Positions 10,035 through 17,616 of a stretch of DNA of 64,000 nucleotides are shown piece by piece. A program made the position numbers and the translations under genes. Under the pieces are notes generated by a model. That model was not told the DNA's origin, searched no databases, and saw nothing but the letters and a program-made list of their open reading frames with translations. This DNA is from Myxococcales bacterium (lineage in GTDB: Bacteria > Myxococcota_A > Polyangia > Polyangiales > JADJMO01): assembly GCA_016709545.1 (NCBI GenBank), contig JADJMO010000028.1, positions 1-64,000 on the forward strand, in the 5' to 3' direction. Every line of letters begins with the position of its first letter. Positions within the stretch are counted from its first letter, which is position 1.

Positions 10035-10510
10035 CCGCGGTCGCTGGACGGCCCGCGGGCCGATTCGCCGCGGAGGGTGGGCTCGCCTCGGGTGGGCCCA
10101 CCCCGAGCTCCTGAACCAGGCACCGGACCGCCGAGCGCGCCGAAGAAGCGCGCGATCCAGAGCGCGGTCGCCACGAGCAGCAGCACCTGCCAGCTGCGCA
10201 GCAGCCACCGCGGCATCTCGCGGCCGGCCTCGCGCTGCCAGATCGAGACGGCGGTGTGGATCAAGAGAGGAACCAGCAGCACCGTGGCGGGCACCGCGAG
10301 CGGGTGGAGGTGCAGCGAGCCGTGCACGTCGCCGCGGAACAGCGTCAGCATCGCGCGGGTCGCGCCGCAGCCGGGGCAGGGGAGGTGGAAGAGGATCCGG
10401 GTGGGGCAGACCGGGAACGGCGCCGCGAACACCGCGGCCATCACGACCACAAAAATGGCCGCGCCCCGTACGTCCCTCTCGGGCGCGGACGGGGCGCTGA
10501 CCTCGGACAC
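10035..10510 (-). CDS. DUF2752 membrane protein; C-terminus undefined
   Basis: The GTG at 10510 lies 10 bases after the stop of the upstream zinc-ribbon gene. DUF2752 is recognised by a first hydrophobic helix, the invariant CPGCGATRA at about residues 45-53, HGSLHLHPLA after it, and two more helices (ATVLLVPLLIHTAV and a second around SWQVLLLVATALW). The natural stop is missing: the frame stays open past the recA stop to 9668, antisense to recA. About 130 residues match the family, so the true end is probably near 10040-10110 and a base error has removed it. DUF2752 proteins often sit beside TM2/zinc-ribbon membrane proteins, as here; their function is unknown. Confidence 0.65.
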
Positions 10511-10520
10511 GACTAGACGA

Positions 10521-11717
10521 TCAGCCGCCGCCCATCTTGGCGCCGATCTCGTTGAGATCGGTCGCAAGCGCGAACGGCGAGAGGAAGAAGTACATCACGA
10601 CACCCATCGGGTTCGGATTCGGACAGTTGTACTTCTTCTTCGCGTCTCCCACCCAGGCGGGGAGCTTGGTGAGGGCCAGGATGATCCCGTAGATCGGGAT
10701 CAACAGCATCCACCACGCGAACTTGTTCTGGCTCTCGGGCGCCGCCTTCTCCAGGTCGCCGAACATCCCGATGATCGCGATGAGTGCATACGGCGCACAA
10801 ATCATCGAGATCAGGAGAATCATGATCGGGTTGCGCTGCTGAATCGTGCCGCCACCACCTGCTGCCATCGGTACCCCCAATCCTGCTGGGACCATTGCCC
10901 CACCAAACCCAGGCGTACCTCCCGGAGGCGCCCCCATTGGCGCCCCAGGCGGAGGACCGCCGAAACCAGGCGGACCGCCGGGGGGCGGGCCACCGAAACC
11001 GCCAGGGGGAGGACCCCCGGGCGGACCACCGAAGCCACCGGGTGGCGGACCACCAGGCGGCGGACCACCGAATCCACCAGGGGGAGGACCCCCGGGCGGA
11101 CCCGCCGGCGGACCACCGAAGCCACCCGGAGGCGGACCTCCAGGCGGGGGTCCACCGAAGCCTCCCGGAGGAGGCCCACCTGCGGGCGGACCCGCCGGAG
11201 GCGCGCTGAAGCCGCCGCCGCCGAAGCCACCCATACCCTCGGGCGCCACCATCGTGCCGGCGAACTGGTTCGCGGGCGGCGCGGCGGGAGGCGAGAAGGC
11301 CGCCGGCGGCGGAGCCGCAGGCGCAGGAGGAGGGGGTGCCGGCGCGGCCATGGGTGGCGGCGCTGGCGTTGCAATGGGCGGCGCGGCCATGGGCGGCCCG
11401 TCCATTGGGGGCGGCGCGGCCACGGGCGGAGGGCCTGCTGGCGGCGCACCCATCCCGGGCTGCGGAGCCATGCCGACCATCGTGCCCTTGATGTTGGGCT
11501 TGGGGGGAGCAGCCGGCGCCGGAGCGGGCGCGGCTGCAGGGGGAGGACCACCAGGCGCCGGAGGAGCCGCCGGGGGCGCAGCTGCGCCGCCAGGCTGGTT
11601 CATCATCAGCATCGTGCCCTTGAACTTGGGGGCGGCGCCGCCCTTGAGGTTGAAGCCGCACTTGCTGCACTGCGCCGAAGTGTCCGGGTTTTGCGTACCG
11701 CAGTTGGGGCAGAACAC
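10521..11717 (-). CDS. Zinc-ribbon protein with a long Pro/Gly linker and C-terminal membrane domain
   Basis: 398 residues from ATG 11717. It opens with a four-cysteine ribbon (MFCPNCGTQN, then QCSKCGFNL). Residues 30-290 are low complexity: Pro/Ala first, then about ten copies of a GGFGGPPPGGPPP-like unit, seen in DNA at about 10950-11210. Three short islands in the linker share a Gly-Thr-Met core: FKGTMLMM (T35), IKGTMVGM (T79) and FAGTMVAP (T155). The C-terminus has about three hydrophobic segments (MILLISMICAPYALIAIIG, WWMLLIPIYGIILAL, VVMYFFLSPFALA). The evenly spaced GTM islands suggest phosphorylation or peptide-binding sites, but that is inference. It precedes the DUF2752 gene by 10 bases, probably in one operon. 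Confidence 0.7.
   Translation of the reverse strand: MFCPNCGTQNPDTSAQCSKCGFNLKGGAAPKFKGTMLMMNQPGGAAAPPAAPPAPGGPPPAAAPAPAPAAPPKPNIKGTMVGMAPQPGMGAPPAGPPPVAAPPPMDGPPMAAPPIATPAPPPMAAPAPPPPAPAAPPPAAFSPPAAPPANQFAGTMVAPEGMGGFGGGGFSAPPAGPPAGGPPPGGFGGPPPGGPPPGGFGGPPAGPPGGPPPGGFGGPPPGGPPPGGFGGPPGGPPPGGFGGPPPGGPPGFGGPPPGAPMGAPPGGTPGFGGAMVPAGLGVPMAAGGGGTIQQRNPIMILLISMICAPYALIAIIGMFGDLEKAAPESQNKFAWWMLLIPIYGIILALTKLPAWVGDAKKKYNCPNPNPMGVVMYFFLSPFALATDLNEIGAKMGGG
10950..11215. repeat. GC-rich tandem repeat coding for Gly-Gly-Phe-Gly-Gly-Pro units
   Basis: Imperfect units of about 30-40 bases (on the plus strand built on CCACCGAA-CCACC-GGGGGA blocks) encode the GGFGGPPPGGPPP linker of the zinc-ribbon protein. 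Such DNA is prone to copy-number change and to assembly collapse, so the number of units should be treated as approximate. Confidence 0.6.
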
Positions 11718-12077
11718 CGTCGCCGTCCTTTCGCTCGAGAGCGCGCAACGTCAAGCCGCGCGCGAAACGCGGGTGAGCCTACACTCGCGTCGGCTCAACT
11801 CACAAGCGGGGAATGTGGTCGTTGTCACGATCCGCTCGGAGGGGGGTCGGACCAGGCCGCGGTTCGTTTCAGCAAGCCCACCTCGGCCCTGCCGCTGAGG
11901 TAGGGACCCGGTCCCGGGGAACAGGGGACGGTAGCGCAAACCCCTGAACGAACGCGCAATCCAGCGGTTGACAGTGGAGGTGGCCGACAACTAGTGTCCG
12001 CGCGCGCCACGAGCCCCTGTTGCGCGCGCTGCGCGTGCGGATCTCGCGGTGCTTCCAACCAAGATCCAAGTTGGCCG
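11718..12077. other. Divergent intergenic region between the zinc-ribbon gene and nuoE
   Basis: 360 bases without a credible gene; the short open frames here lack start signals and coding bias. It holds a small inverted repeat, GGGACC-C-GGTCCC (11903-11915), a candidate sigma-70 promoter for the nuo operon (listed separately), and a GC-rich stretch just before nuoE. A promoter for the leftward gene must lie in the first 100 bases but no clear -35/-10 pair was seen. Confidence 0.6.
11968..11996 (+). promoter_or_regulatory. Candidate promoter of the nuoE-N operon
   Basis: A perfect -35 hexamer TTGACA (11968-11973) is followed after 17 bases by CTAGTG (11991-11996), a weak -10. Its position, 82 bases upstream of the nuoE start and pointing at the operon, makes it plausible. 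The poor -10 keeps confidence low. Confidence 0.35.
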
Positions 12078-12572
12078 ATGCCCTTCGAACCCACCCCTGA
12101 ACGCGCCAAGGAGATCGACGACATCCTCGGGCGCTATCCGAACAAGATGGCCGCGTGCCTGCCCGTCCTGCATGCCTGTCAGGAGCAGAACGGCTGGTGC
12201 TCCGACGAGGTCATCGCCTGGGTCGCCCAGCGGCTCGATCTCGGCACGGCCCACGTGCAGGGCGTCGTCACCTTCTACACGCTCTTCAACCAGAAGCCGG
12301 TCGGCAAGCACCAGGTCTGGGTGTGTCGCACGTTGCCCTGCGCGCTGCGCGGTGGCGAGAACCTGCTCCACCACTGCGAGAAGCGCCTCGGCATCCACGA
12401 GGGCGAGACCACCAAGGACGGCCTGGTCACCCTGCGCAGCGCCGAGTGCCTCGCCTCGTGCGGCACGGGCCCGATGATGCAGGTCGACAAGGACTACCAC
12501 GAGGACCTCACCCCCGAGCGCGTCGACGAGGTGCTCACCTCGCTCGGCTGCACGCTGCAAGGAAAGAAGTGA
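12078..12572 (+). CDS. nuoE: NADH-quinone oxidoreductase subunit E
   Basis: 164 residues from ATG 12078. NuoE is the thioredoxin-like [2Fe-2S] subunit of the NADH-dehydrogenase arm of complex I, next to NuoF in the cytoplasm. The four cluster ligands are visible: CRTLPC (C-x4-C) in the middle and CLASC (C-x3-C) near residue 130. The helical N-terminus (RYPNKMAACLPVLHACQEQ, then VVTFYTLFN) is typical. First gene of a seven-gene nuo run; nuoF starts 7 bases after its stop. Confidence 0.93.
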   Translation: MPFEPTPERAKEIDDILGRYPNKMAACLPVLHACQEQNGWCSDEVIAWVAQRLDLGTAHVQGVVTFYTLFNQKPVGKHQVWVCRTLPCALRGGENLLHHCEKRLGIHEGETTKDGLVTLRSAECLASCGTGPMMQVDKDYHEDLTPERVDEVLTSLGCTLQGKK

Positions 12573-12579
12573 GGGCGCG

Positions 12580-13923
12580 ATGATCGAACCCATCCGCATC
12601 CTGACCAAGAACTACGGCGTGGCCGACTCGTGGACCCTGCCGGTCTACGAGAAGAGCGGCGGCTACCAGACGGCGCGCAAGGCCCTCTCCATGGAGAAGG
12701 CCGCGATCATCGACGAGGTCAAGAAGGCGAACATCCGCGGCCGCGGCGGCGCCGGCTTCCCGATGGGCGTGAAGTGGTCGTTCATGCGGCCCCACCCCAC
12801 CAAGCCGGCGTACCTGGTCATCAACGCCGACGAGGGCGAGCCCGGCACGCACAAGGACCGCACGCTCATGGAGCTCGACCCCCACTCGGTGGTCGAGGGC
12901 TGCATGATCGGCATGTACGCGATCGGCGCGCACGCGGCCTACATCTACGTCCGCGACGAGCTGCACCTCAGCAAGAAGCGCCTCTGGGACGCGATCCACG
13001 AGGCGCGCGCCAAGGGCTACCTGGGCGATCGCCCGTTCGGCAAGGACTACCCGCTCCAGGTCTACGTGCACACCGGCGGTGGCGCGTACATCTGCGGCGA
13101 GGAGACCAGCCTCCTCAACTCGCTCGAGGGGCGCCGCGGCGAGCCCCGCTTCAAGCCTCCGTTCCCGGCGCAGGTCGGCGCGTTCGGCTGTCCGACCACC
13201 GTCAACAACCTCGAGTCCATCGCCGCCGCGGTCCCCGCGCTGTCCATGGGTGGCGAGGAGTTCAGCAAGCTCTCCAAGCTGCACGCCCTCGGCGACGGCG
13301 GTTCGCGCCTCTACGGCGTGAACGGCCACGTCGAGAAGGGCCTCGTCGTCGAGCTCCCCGTCGGTCCGACGATCCACGAGCTGATCGAGCTCGCGGGCGG
13401 AGTGAGCGGCGGGCGGAAGATCAAGGGCGTCATCCCGGGCGGCTCCTCCTGCCCGATCCTGCTGCCCGACGAGGTCCTGCACGCGCCGGACGAGAAGTCG
13501 CCGCTGCACCCGTGGCACGGCAAGAAGGTCTTCGACGTGCCGATGGGCGTCGACACCATGCGCGCCGCGGGCACCATGCTCGGCACCTGCTGCCTCACGG
13601 TCATCGCCGAGGGCACCTGCATGGTCCGGGCGACCGCCAACGTCGCGCGGTTCTACCGCCACGAGTCCTGCGGCCAGTGCACGCCCTGTCGCGAGGGCAC
13701 CGGTTGGATCCACCGCATCCTCGAGAAGATCGAGGCGGGGCAGGGGAGCATCGAGGAGCTCGACCAGCTCTCCGACATCGCGTCCAACATCATGGGCAAC
13801 ACGATCTGCGCCTTCGGCGACGGCGCGGCCTCGCCGATCCTGGGCTTCCTGCGGAAGTTCCGCGGCGAGTTCGAGGAATACATCCGGACCGGCAAGTCCC
13901 CGAACAACCGGTCGATCCTCTAG
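12580..13923 (+). CDS. nuoF: NADH-quinone oxidoreductase subunit F
   Basis: 447 residues, the normal length. NuoF binds NADH and FMN and carries the N3 [4Fe-4S] cluster, where electrons enter complex I. Motifs seen: the FMN/NADH glycine-rich GRGGAGFPMGVKW, NADEGEPGTHKDR, GAYICGEETSLLNSLEG, and the cluster ligands in ESCGQCTPCREGTGW (about 365) with a fourth Cys in NTICAFGDGA. Intact frame. Unusually, the next gene is nuoJ rather than nuoG. Confidence 0.95.
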   Translation: MIEPIRILTKNYGVADSWTLPVYEKSGGYQTARKALSMEKAAIIDEVKKANIRGRGGAGFPMGVKWSFMRPHPTKPAYLVINADEGEPGTHKDRTLMELDPHSVVEGCMIGMYAIGAHAAYIYVRDELHLSKKRLWDAIHEARAKGYLGDRPFGKDYPLQVYVHTGGGAYICGEETSLLNSLEGRRGEPRFKPPFPAQVGAFGCPTTVNNLESIAAAVPALSMGGEEFSKLSKLHALGDGGSRLYGVNGHVEKGLVVELPVGPTIHELIELAGGVSGGRKIKGVIPGGSSCPILLPDEVLHAPDEKSPLHPWHGKKVFDVPMGVDTMRAAGTMLGTCCLTVIAEGTCMVRATANVARFYRHESCGQCTPCREGTGWIHRILEKIEAGQGSIEELDQLSDIASNIMGNTICAFGDGAASPILGFLRKFRGEFEEYIRTGKSPNNRSIL

Positions 13924-13934
13924 GAGAGCGGGCG

Positions 13935-14498
13935 ATGCAGCAGGCCGATACCCTCGAACGCATCTACTTCGCGCTGTGCGCGGTGCTCGCCATCGCGGGA
14001 GCGCTGGGCACCGTCGCGTCGCCCAACCCGATCCGCGGCGCGATGTCGCTGCTGTTCACCATCATCGCGGTGGCGGGGCTCTACCTGCAGCTGCACGCGC
14101 CGTTCCTCGCGGCCATCCAGCTCATCGTGTACGCGGGCGCGGTCGTCGTCCTCTTCCTCTTCGTCATCATGCTGATCGGCCCCGCGGCCGTGGCCCCGCG
14201 CGACGGGAGGGCGCTCGTCCCGCGCATCCTCGCCGGGCTCGCCACGTCGGCCGTCGTGGTGACCACCATCCTGGTCCTCAGCAAGAAGACCTTCCCGCGC
14301 CCGCCGGTGCTGCAGCACGGGTTCGGCAGCGTCGAGGCGATCGGCGAGGCCCTGTTCACCGACTACCTCGTGCCGTTCGAGGCCATCAGCTTCCTGCTCA
14401 TGGTCGCCATCGTCGGCGCCGTCGCGGTCGCCCGCGGCAAGTCCACGGCGTCGCCGGCCCCGAGCGACGACGACGCAGTGTCCGGAGGTGAGGCGTGA
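13935..14498 (+). CDS. nuoJ: NADH-quinone oxidoreductase subunit J
   Basis: 187 residues from ATG 13935, 11 bases after nuoF and preceded by TAGGAGAG, which can serve as ribosome site. Five hydrophobic helices are apparent, including the NuoJ hallmark stretch LQLHAPFLAAIQLIVYAGAV followed by VVLFLFVIMLIG, whose pi-bulge helix belongs to the quinone-coupled proton path. A short Ser/Asp-rich tail ends the protein. Its stop overlaps the nuoK start in GTGA. Confidence 0.9.
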   Translation: MQQADTLERIYFALCAVLAIAGALGTVASPNPIRGAMSLLFTIIAVAGLYLQLHAPFLAAIQLIVYAGAVVVLFLFVIMLIGPAAVAPRDGRALVPRILAGLATSAVVVTTILVLSKKTFPRPPVLQHGFGSVEAIGEALFTDYLVPFEAISFLLMVAIVGAVAVARGKSTASPAPSDDDAVSGGEA

Positions 14499-14800
14499 TC
14501 CCGATCCCCGCGTTCCTCGTCCTCGCCGGCATCCTGTTCGGGATCGGCGCGGTCGGCTTCCTCGTCCGGCGCAACGTGCTGGTCGCCCTGATGAGCATCG
14601 AGCTGATGCTCAACGCGGTGAACCTCACCTTCGTCGCCTTCAACCGCGCCTACCCGCGCGCCCACGTCGGCCACACGACGGCGTTCTTCGTGATCGCCAT
14701 CGCCGCCGCCGAGGCGGCCGTGGGCCTCGCCATCGTCCTCGCCTTCTTCCGCCTCCGGAAGACCGTTCGCTCCGATGCCGCGGACATCCTGAAGAACTGA
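14495..14800 (+). CDS. nuoK: NADH-quinone oxidoreductase subunit K
   Basis: 101 residues with GTG start at 14495 overlapping the nuoJ stop (GTGA). Three transmembrane helices with the two conserved membrane glutamates of NuoK, in LMSIELMLNAVNLTFVAF and in IAAAEAAVGLAIVLAFFR. Small antiporter-like subunit of the membrane arm. The stop is 2 bases before the nuoL start. Confidence 0.92.
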   Translation: MIPIPAFLVLAGILFGIGAVGFLVRRNVLVALMSIELMLNAVNLTFVAFNRAYPRAHVGHTTAFFVIAIAAAEAAVGLAIVLAFFRLRKTVRSDAADILKN

Positions 14801-14802
14801 CC

Positions 14803-17613
14803 ATGCACGAGCTGCATCTCCCCTTCCAACCCGAGGCGTGGCTCCCGCTCGCCTTGATCATCGGCGCGCCGCTCTTCGGGGCGTTCTTCAACGGCGTGTT
14901 CGGCAAGCGGCTCGGCAAGCCTGCGGTGCGCATCATGGCGCTGACCGTGATGGCCGTGAGCTTCCTCGCCGCCGTCTACACGTTCGTGCAGCTGCACGCG
15001 CTCCGGCACCACGCCGAGTCGCTCCTCGCGACCGCGGGGCAGAAGGTCGCCGAGCACGGCGCCGCCACCGGACACGCCGTGCCCGAGCACCCGACCAAGC
15101 TCTCGTGGCTGGCGTGGCGGTGGATGGACGTGGCGACCGGCGGCGGCGACGGCCGCATGTCGATCGACATCAAGTACTCGGTCGACGAGCTCTCGGCCGT
15201 CATGATGCTGGTGGTCACCGGCATCGGCTTCCTGATCCACCTGTACTCGACCAGCTACATGGCCAAGGACCCGGGCTACCACCGGTTCTTCGCCTACCTC
15301 AACCTCTTCATCTTCTCGATGTTGACGCTGATCCTGGCGGACAACCTCCCGCTGCTCTTCGTGGGCTGGGAGGGCGTCGGCGCCTGCAGCTACCTCCTCA
15401 TCGGGTTCTGGTTCGAGAAGGCCGAGAACGCGGCCGCGGGTCGCAAGGCCTTCATCGCCAACCGCATCGGCGACGTCGGCGTCATCGGCGGCATGTTGCT
15501 GCTGGCCTACTGCACCGGCGCGCTCGACTGGGACGGCATCGCCAAGGGTGCCGACGGCCTCCTCAGCCTGCAGAACCGCATCCCGCTCTGGACGTCGGGC
15601 GGCAAGGTCATCACCGCCAGCGCCGCCACCGTCGCGTGCCTCGCGCTCCTCCTCGGGTGCACCGGCAAGAGCGCGCAGATCCCGCTCTACGTCTGGCTCC
15701 CCGACGCGATGGCGGGCCCCACGCCGGTCTCCGCGCTCATCCACGCGGCCACGATGGTCACGAGCGGCCTCTACCTGATCTGCCGCCTCAACTTCGTGTT
15801 CGCGCTCTCGCCGTTCGCCATGATGGTCGTGGCCATCGTCGGCGCGCTCACCGCGCTTTTCGCGGCCACCATCGGCATCGTCCAGTACGACATCAAGAAG
15901 GTGCTGGCCTACTCCACGGTGAGCCAGCTCGGGTTCATGTTCCTCGGCGTCGGCGTCGGCGCGTTCGACATGGGCTTCTTCCACGTGTTCACGCACGCCT
16001 TCTTCAAGGCCTGCCTGTTCCTCGGCGCCGGCTCGGTCATCCACGCGATGCACGCACGGATCCACGACGACGTGCGCTCGCAGGACATGCGCAACATGGG
16101 CGGCCTGCGGAAGTTCATGCCGTGGACCTACTACTCGATGGGCGCGGCCACGCTCGCCATCGCCGGGTTCCCGCTCACCGCCGGCTTCTTCTCGAAGGAC
16201 GGCATCCTCTTCAAGGTCTGGTCGAACCGGATCGTCTTCCCGCACTCCTACACCGCTGGCACCATCCTCAAGGACTGCGCCGCGGGCAAGGTCACGGGAC
16301 CGATCTGCAAGAGCGCCGAGGCCGTGGTGAAGCAGCACTTCCAGGCCCCCGAGTGGCTCGGGAAGGCGCTGTTCGCGGTCGGCATCCTCGCCGCCACCTG
16401 CACCGCGTTCTACATGTTCCGCCTCCTCTTCAAGACCTTCTGGGGAGAGTTCCGGGGCTGGAACGTCGATCCGAACGCGGCCCTCGCGGTCGATCCGTTC
16501 GCCAACGCGGAGCCGCTCGAGGACCACGCCGAGGACCACGCGGCGCACGTCGACGCGGGTGACGACGCTCACGACGATCATGCTCACGACGCTCATGGTC
16601 ACGACGACGACGCGCACGCCGCGCACGTCCGCGACGACCACGCCGGGCACGACGAAGAGCACGGGCACGACGACCACGGCCATCACCACGAGGACCTCGT
16701 CACGCCGGCCGAGCCGCCGGCCGAGGCCCCCTGGCAGATGGCGCTCCCCGTCGCCATCCTCGGCGCCGCGGCGCTGTTCGTCGGCTTCCTCTACGCCGAG
16801 GCGCTCCACGTCGAGCCGCTCGGGCACTGGCTCGCGCCGGTGTTCCACACCTACGTGGGCAAGTCGATCTTCATGGCCGAGGGCACCAAGGCGCTCGAGT
16901 GGCCGCTGATGGGCCCGGGCGTCGCCGCGTTCGCGGTCGGCTGCGGCCTCGCGTACTACTGGTACGTCGTCGGCGGCGAACAGGCCCCGAAGAGGCTCGC
17001 CGAGGACTGGCCCCGCCTGCACCGCGCGGCCTACAACAAGTGGTACGTCGACGAGGCCTACGAGGCGACCGTCATCGGGGGCGCCGACGCGCTCGCCGAC
17101 GGCGCGGCCCTCATGGACCAGTGGATCATCGACGGCATCATCGCCAAGCTGACCGCGCTCCTGGTCAACGCCTTCGGCGCCATCCTGCGCGCGTTCCAGA
17201 CCGGCGTGGTGCACGTGTACGCGGGCTTCATCGCCCTCGGCACGCTCGCGATCTTCGCGTTCTTCGTGCGGCCGCACGCGGACTTCACGCTGCAACACCA
17301 GGGCGACACGTACACCGTCGAGGCGCCTCCGGGCCTCGGCTACGAGTACCGGTGGGAGGTCGACCAGTCCGTCGAGCAGGCGTTCACCGCCGGCGACGGC
17401 GCGCTCAAGCGTACGGTCACCGTGCCGCTCGGCGAGAAGAAGACCGTGTCTCTCGAGGTGAAGAACGCCTTCGGGTTGACCCGCAAGCGCACCGTCGAGA
17501 TCAACAACCCGAAGCCCGTCCCGCTGGCGCCCACCGCGTCGGTCAAGGGCAAGGCCGCCCCTGTTCCACCGACGCCCGCCGGCGCCGGTGGCCCACCGCC
17601 GGGAGGCCACTGA
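14803..17613 (+). CDS. nuoL: NADH-quinone oxidoreductase subunit L with a His/Asp-rich loop and extra C-terminal beta domain
   Basis: 936 residues, against about 620-700 for most NuoL. The antiporter core is normal: VGWEGVGACSYLLIGFW, the helix with LLGCTGKSAQIPLYVWLPDA, MAGPTPVSALIHAATMVTSG and KKVLAYSTVSQLGFM, which include the conserved Glu and Lys residues of proton transfer. Two additions stand out. Residues about 570-632 are a His/Asp-rich loop (HDDHAHDAHGHDDDAHAAH and similar) likely to bind metal. After the last helix (ending FAFFVRPHAD, about 822) come some 110 residues with a YEYRW...TVSLEVKNAFG pattern resembling a PKD/Ig-like beta sandwich, then a Pro-rich tail. The frame is continuous, so these are not assembly artefacts of a simple kind. 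Confidence 0.92.
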   Translation: MHELHLPFQPEAWLPLALIIGAPLFGAFFNGVFGKRLGKPAVRIMALTVMAVSFLAAVYTFVQLHALRHHAESLLATAGQKVAEHGAATGHAVPEHPTKLSWLAWRWMDVATGGGDGRMSIDIKYSVDELSAVMMLVVTGIGFLIHLYSTSYMAKDPGYHRFFAYLNLFIFSMLTLILADNLPLLFVGWEGVGACSYLLIGFWFEKAENAAAGRKAFIANRIGDVGVIGGMLLLAYCTGALDWDGIAKGADGLLSLQNRIPLWTSGGKVITASAATVACLALLLGCTGKSAQIPLYVWLPDAMAGPTPVSALIHAATMVTSGLYLICRLNFVFALSPFAMMVVAIVGALTALFAATIGIVQYDIKKVLAYSTVSQLGFMFLGVGVGAFDMGFFHVFTHAFFKACLFLGAGSVIHAMHARIHDDVRSQDMRNMGGLRKFMPWTYYSMGAATLAIAGFPLTAGFFSKDGILFKVWSNRIVFPHSYTAGTILKDCAAGKVTGPICKSAEAVVKQHFQAPEWLGKALFAVGILAATCTAFYMFRLLFKTFWGEFRGWNVDPNAALAVDPFANAEPLEDHAEDHAAHVDAGDDAHDDHAHDAHGHDDDAHAAHVRDDHAGHDEEHGHDDHGHHHEDLVTPAEPPAEAPWQMALPVAILGAAALFVGFLYAEALHVEPLGHWLAPVFHTYVGKSIFMAEGTKALEWPLMGPGVAAFAVGCGLAYYWYVVGGEQAPKRLAEDWPRLHRAAYNKWYVDEAYEATVIGGADALADGAALMDQWIIDGIIAKLTALLVNAFGAILRAFQTGVVHVYAGFIALGTLAIFAFFVRPHADFTLQHQGDTYTVEAPPGLGYEYRWEVDQSVEQAFTAGDGALKRTVTVPLGEKKTVSLEVKNAFGLTRKRTVEINNPKPVPLAPTASVKGKAAPVPPTPAGAGGPPPGGH

Positions 17614-17616
17614 ACC

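Noticed and set aside
10050..10061. GGCCCGCGGGCC after recA as a terminator
   Set aside because: A perfect 12-base palindrome has no loop and no T run; in DNA of this GC content such palindromes are expected by chance.
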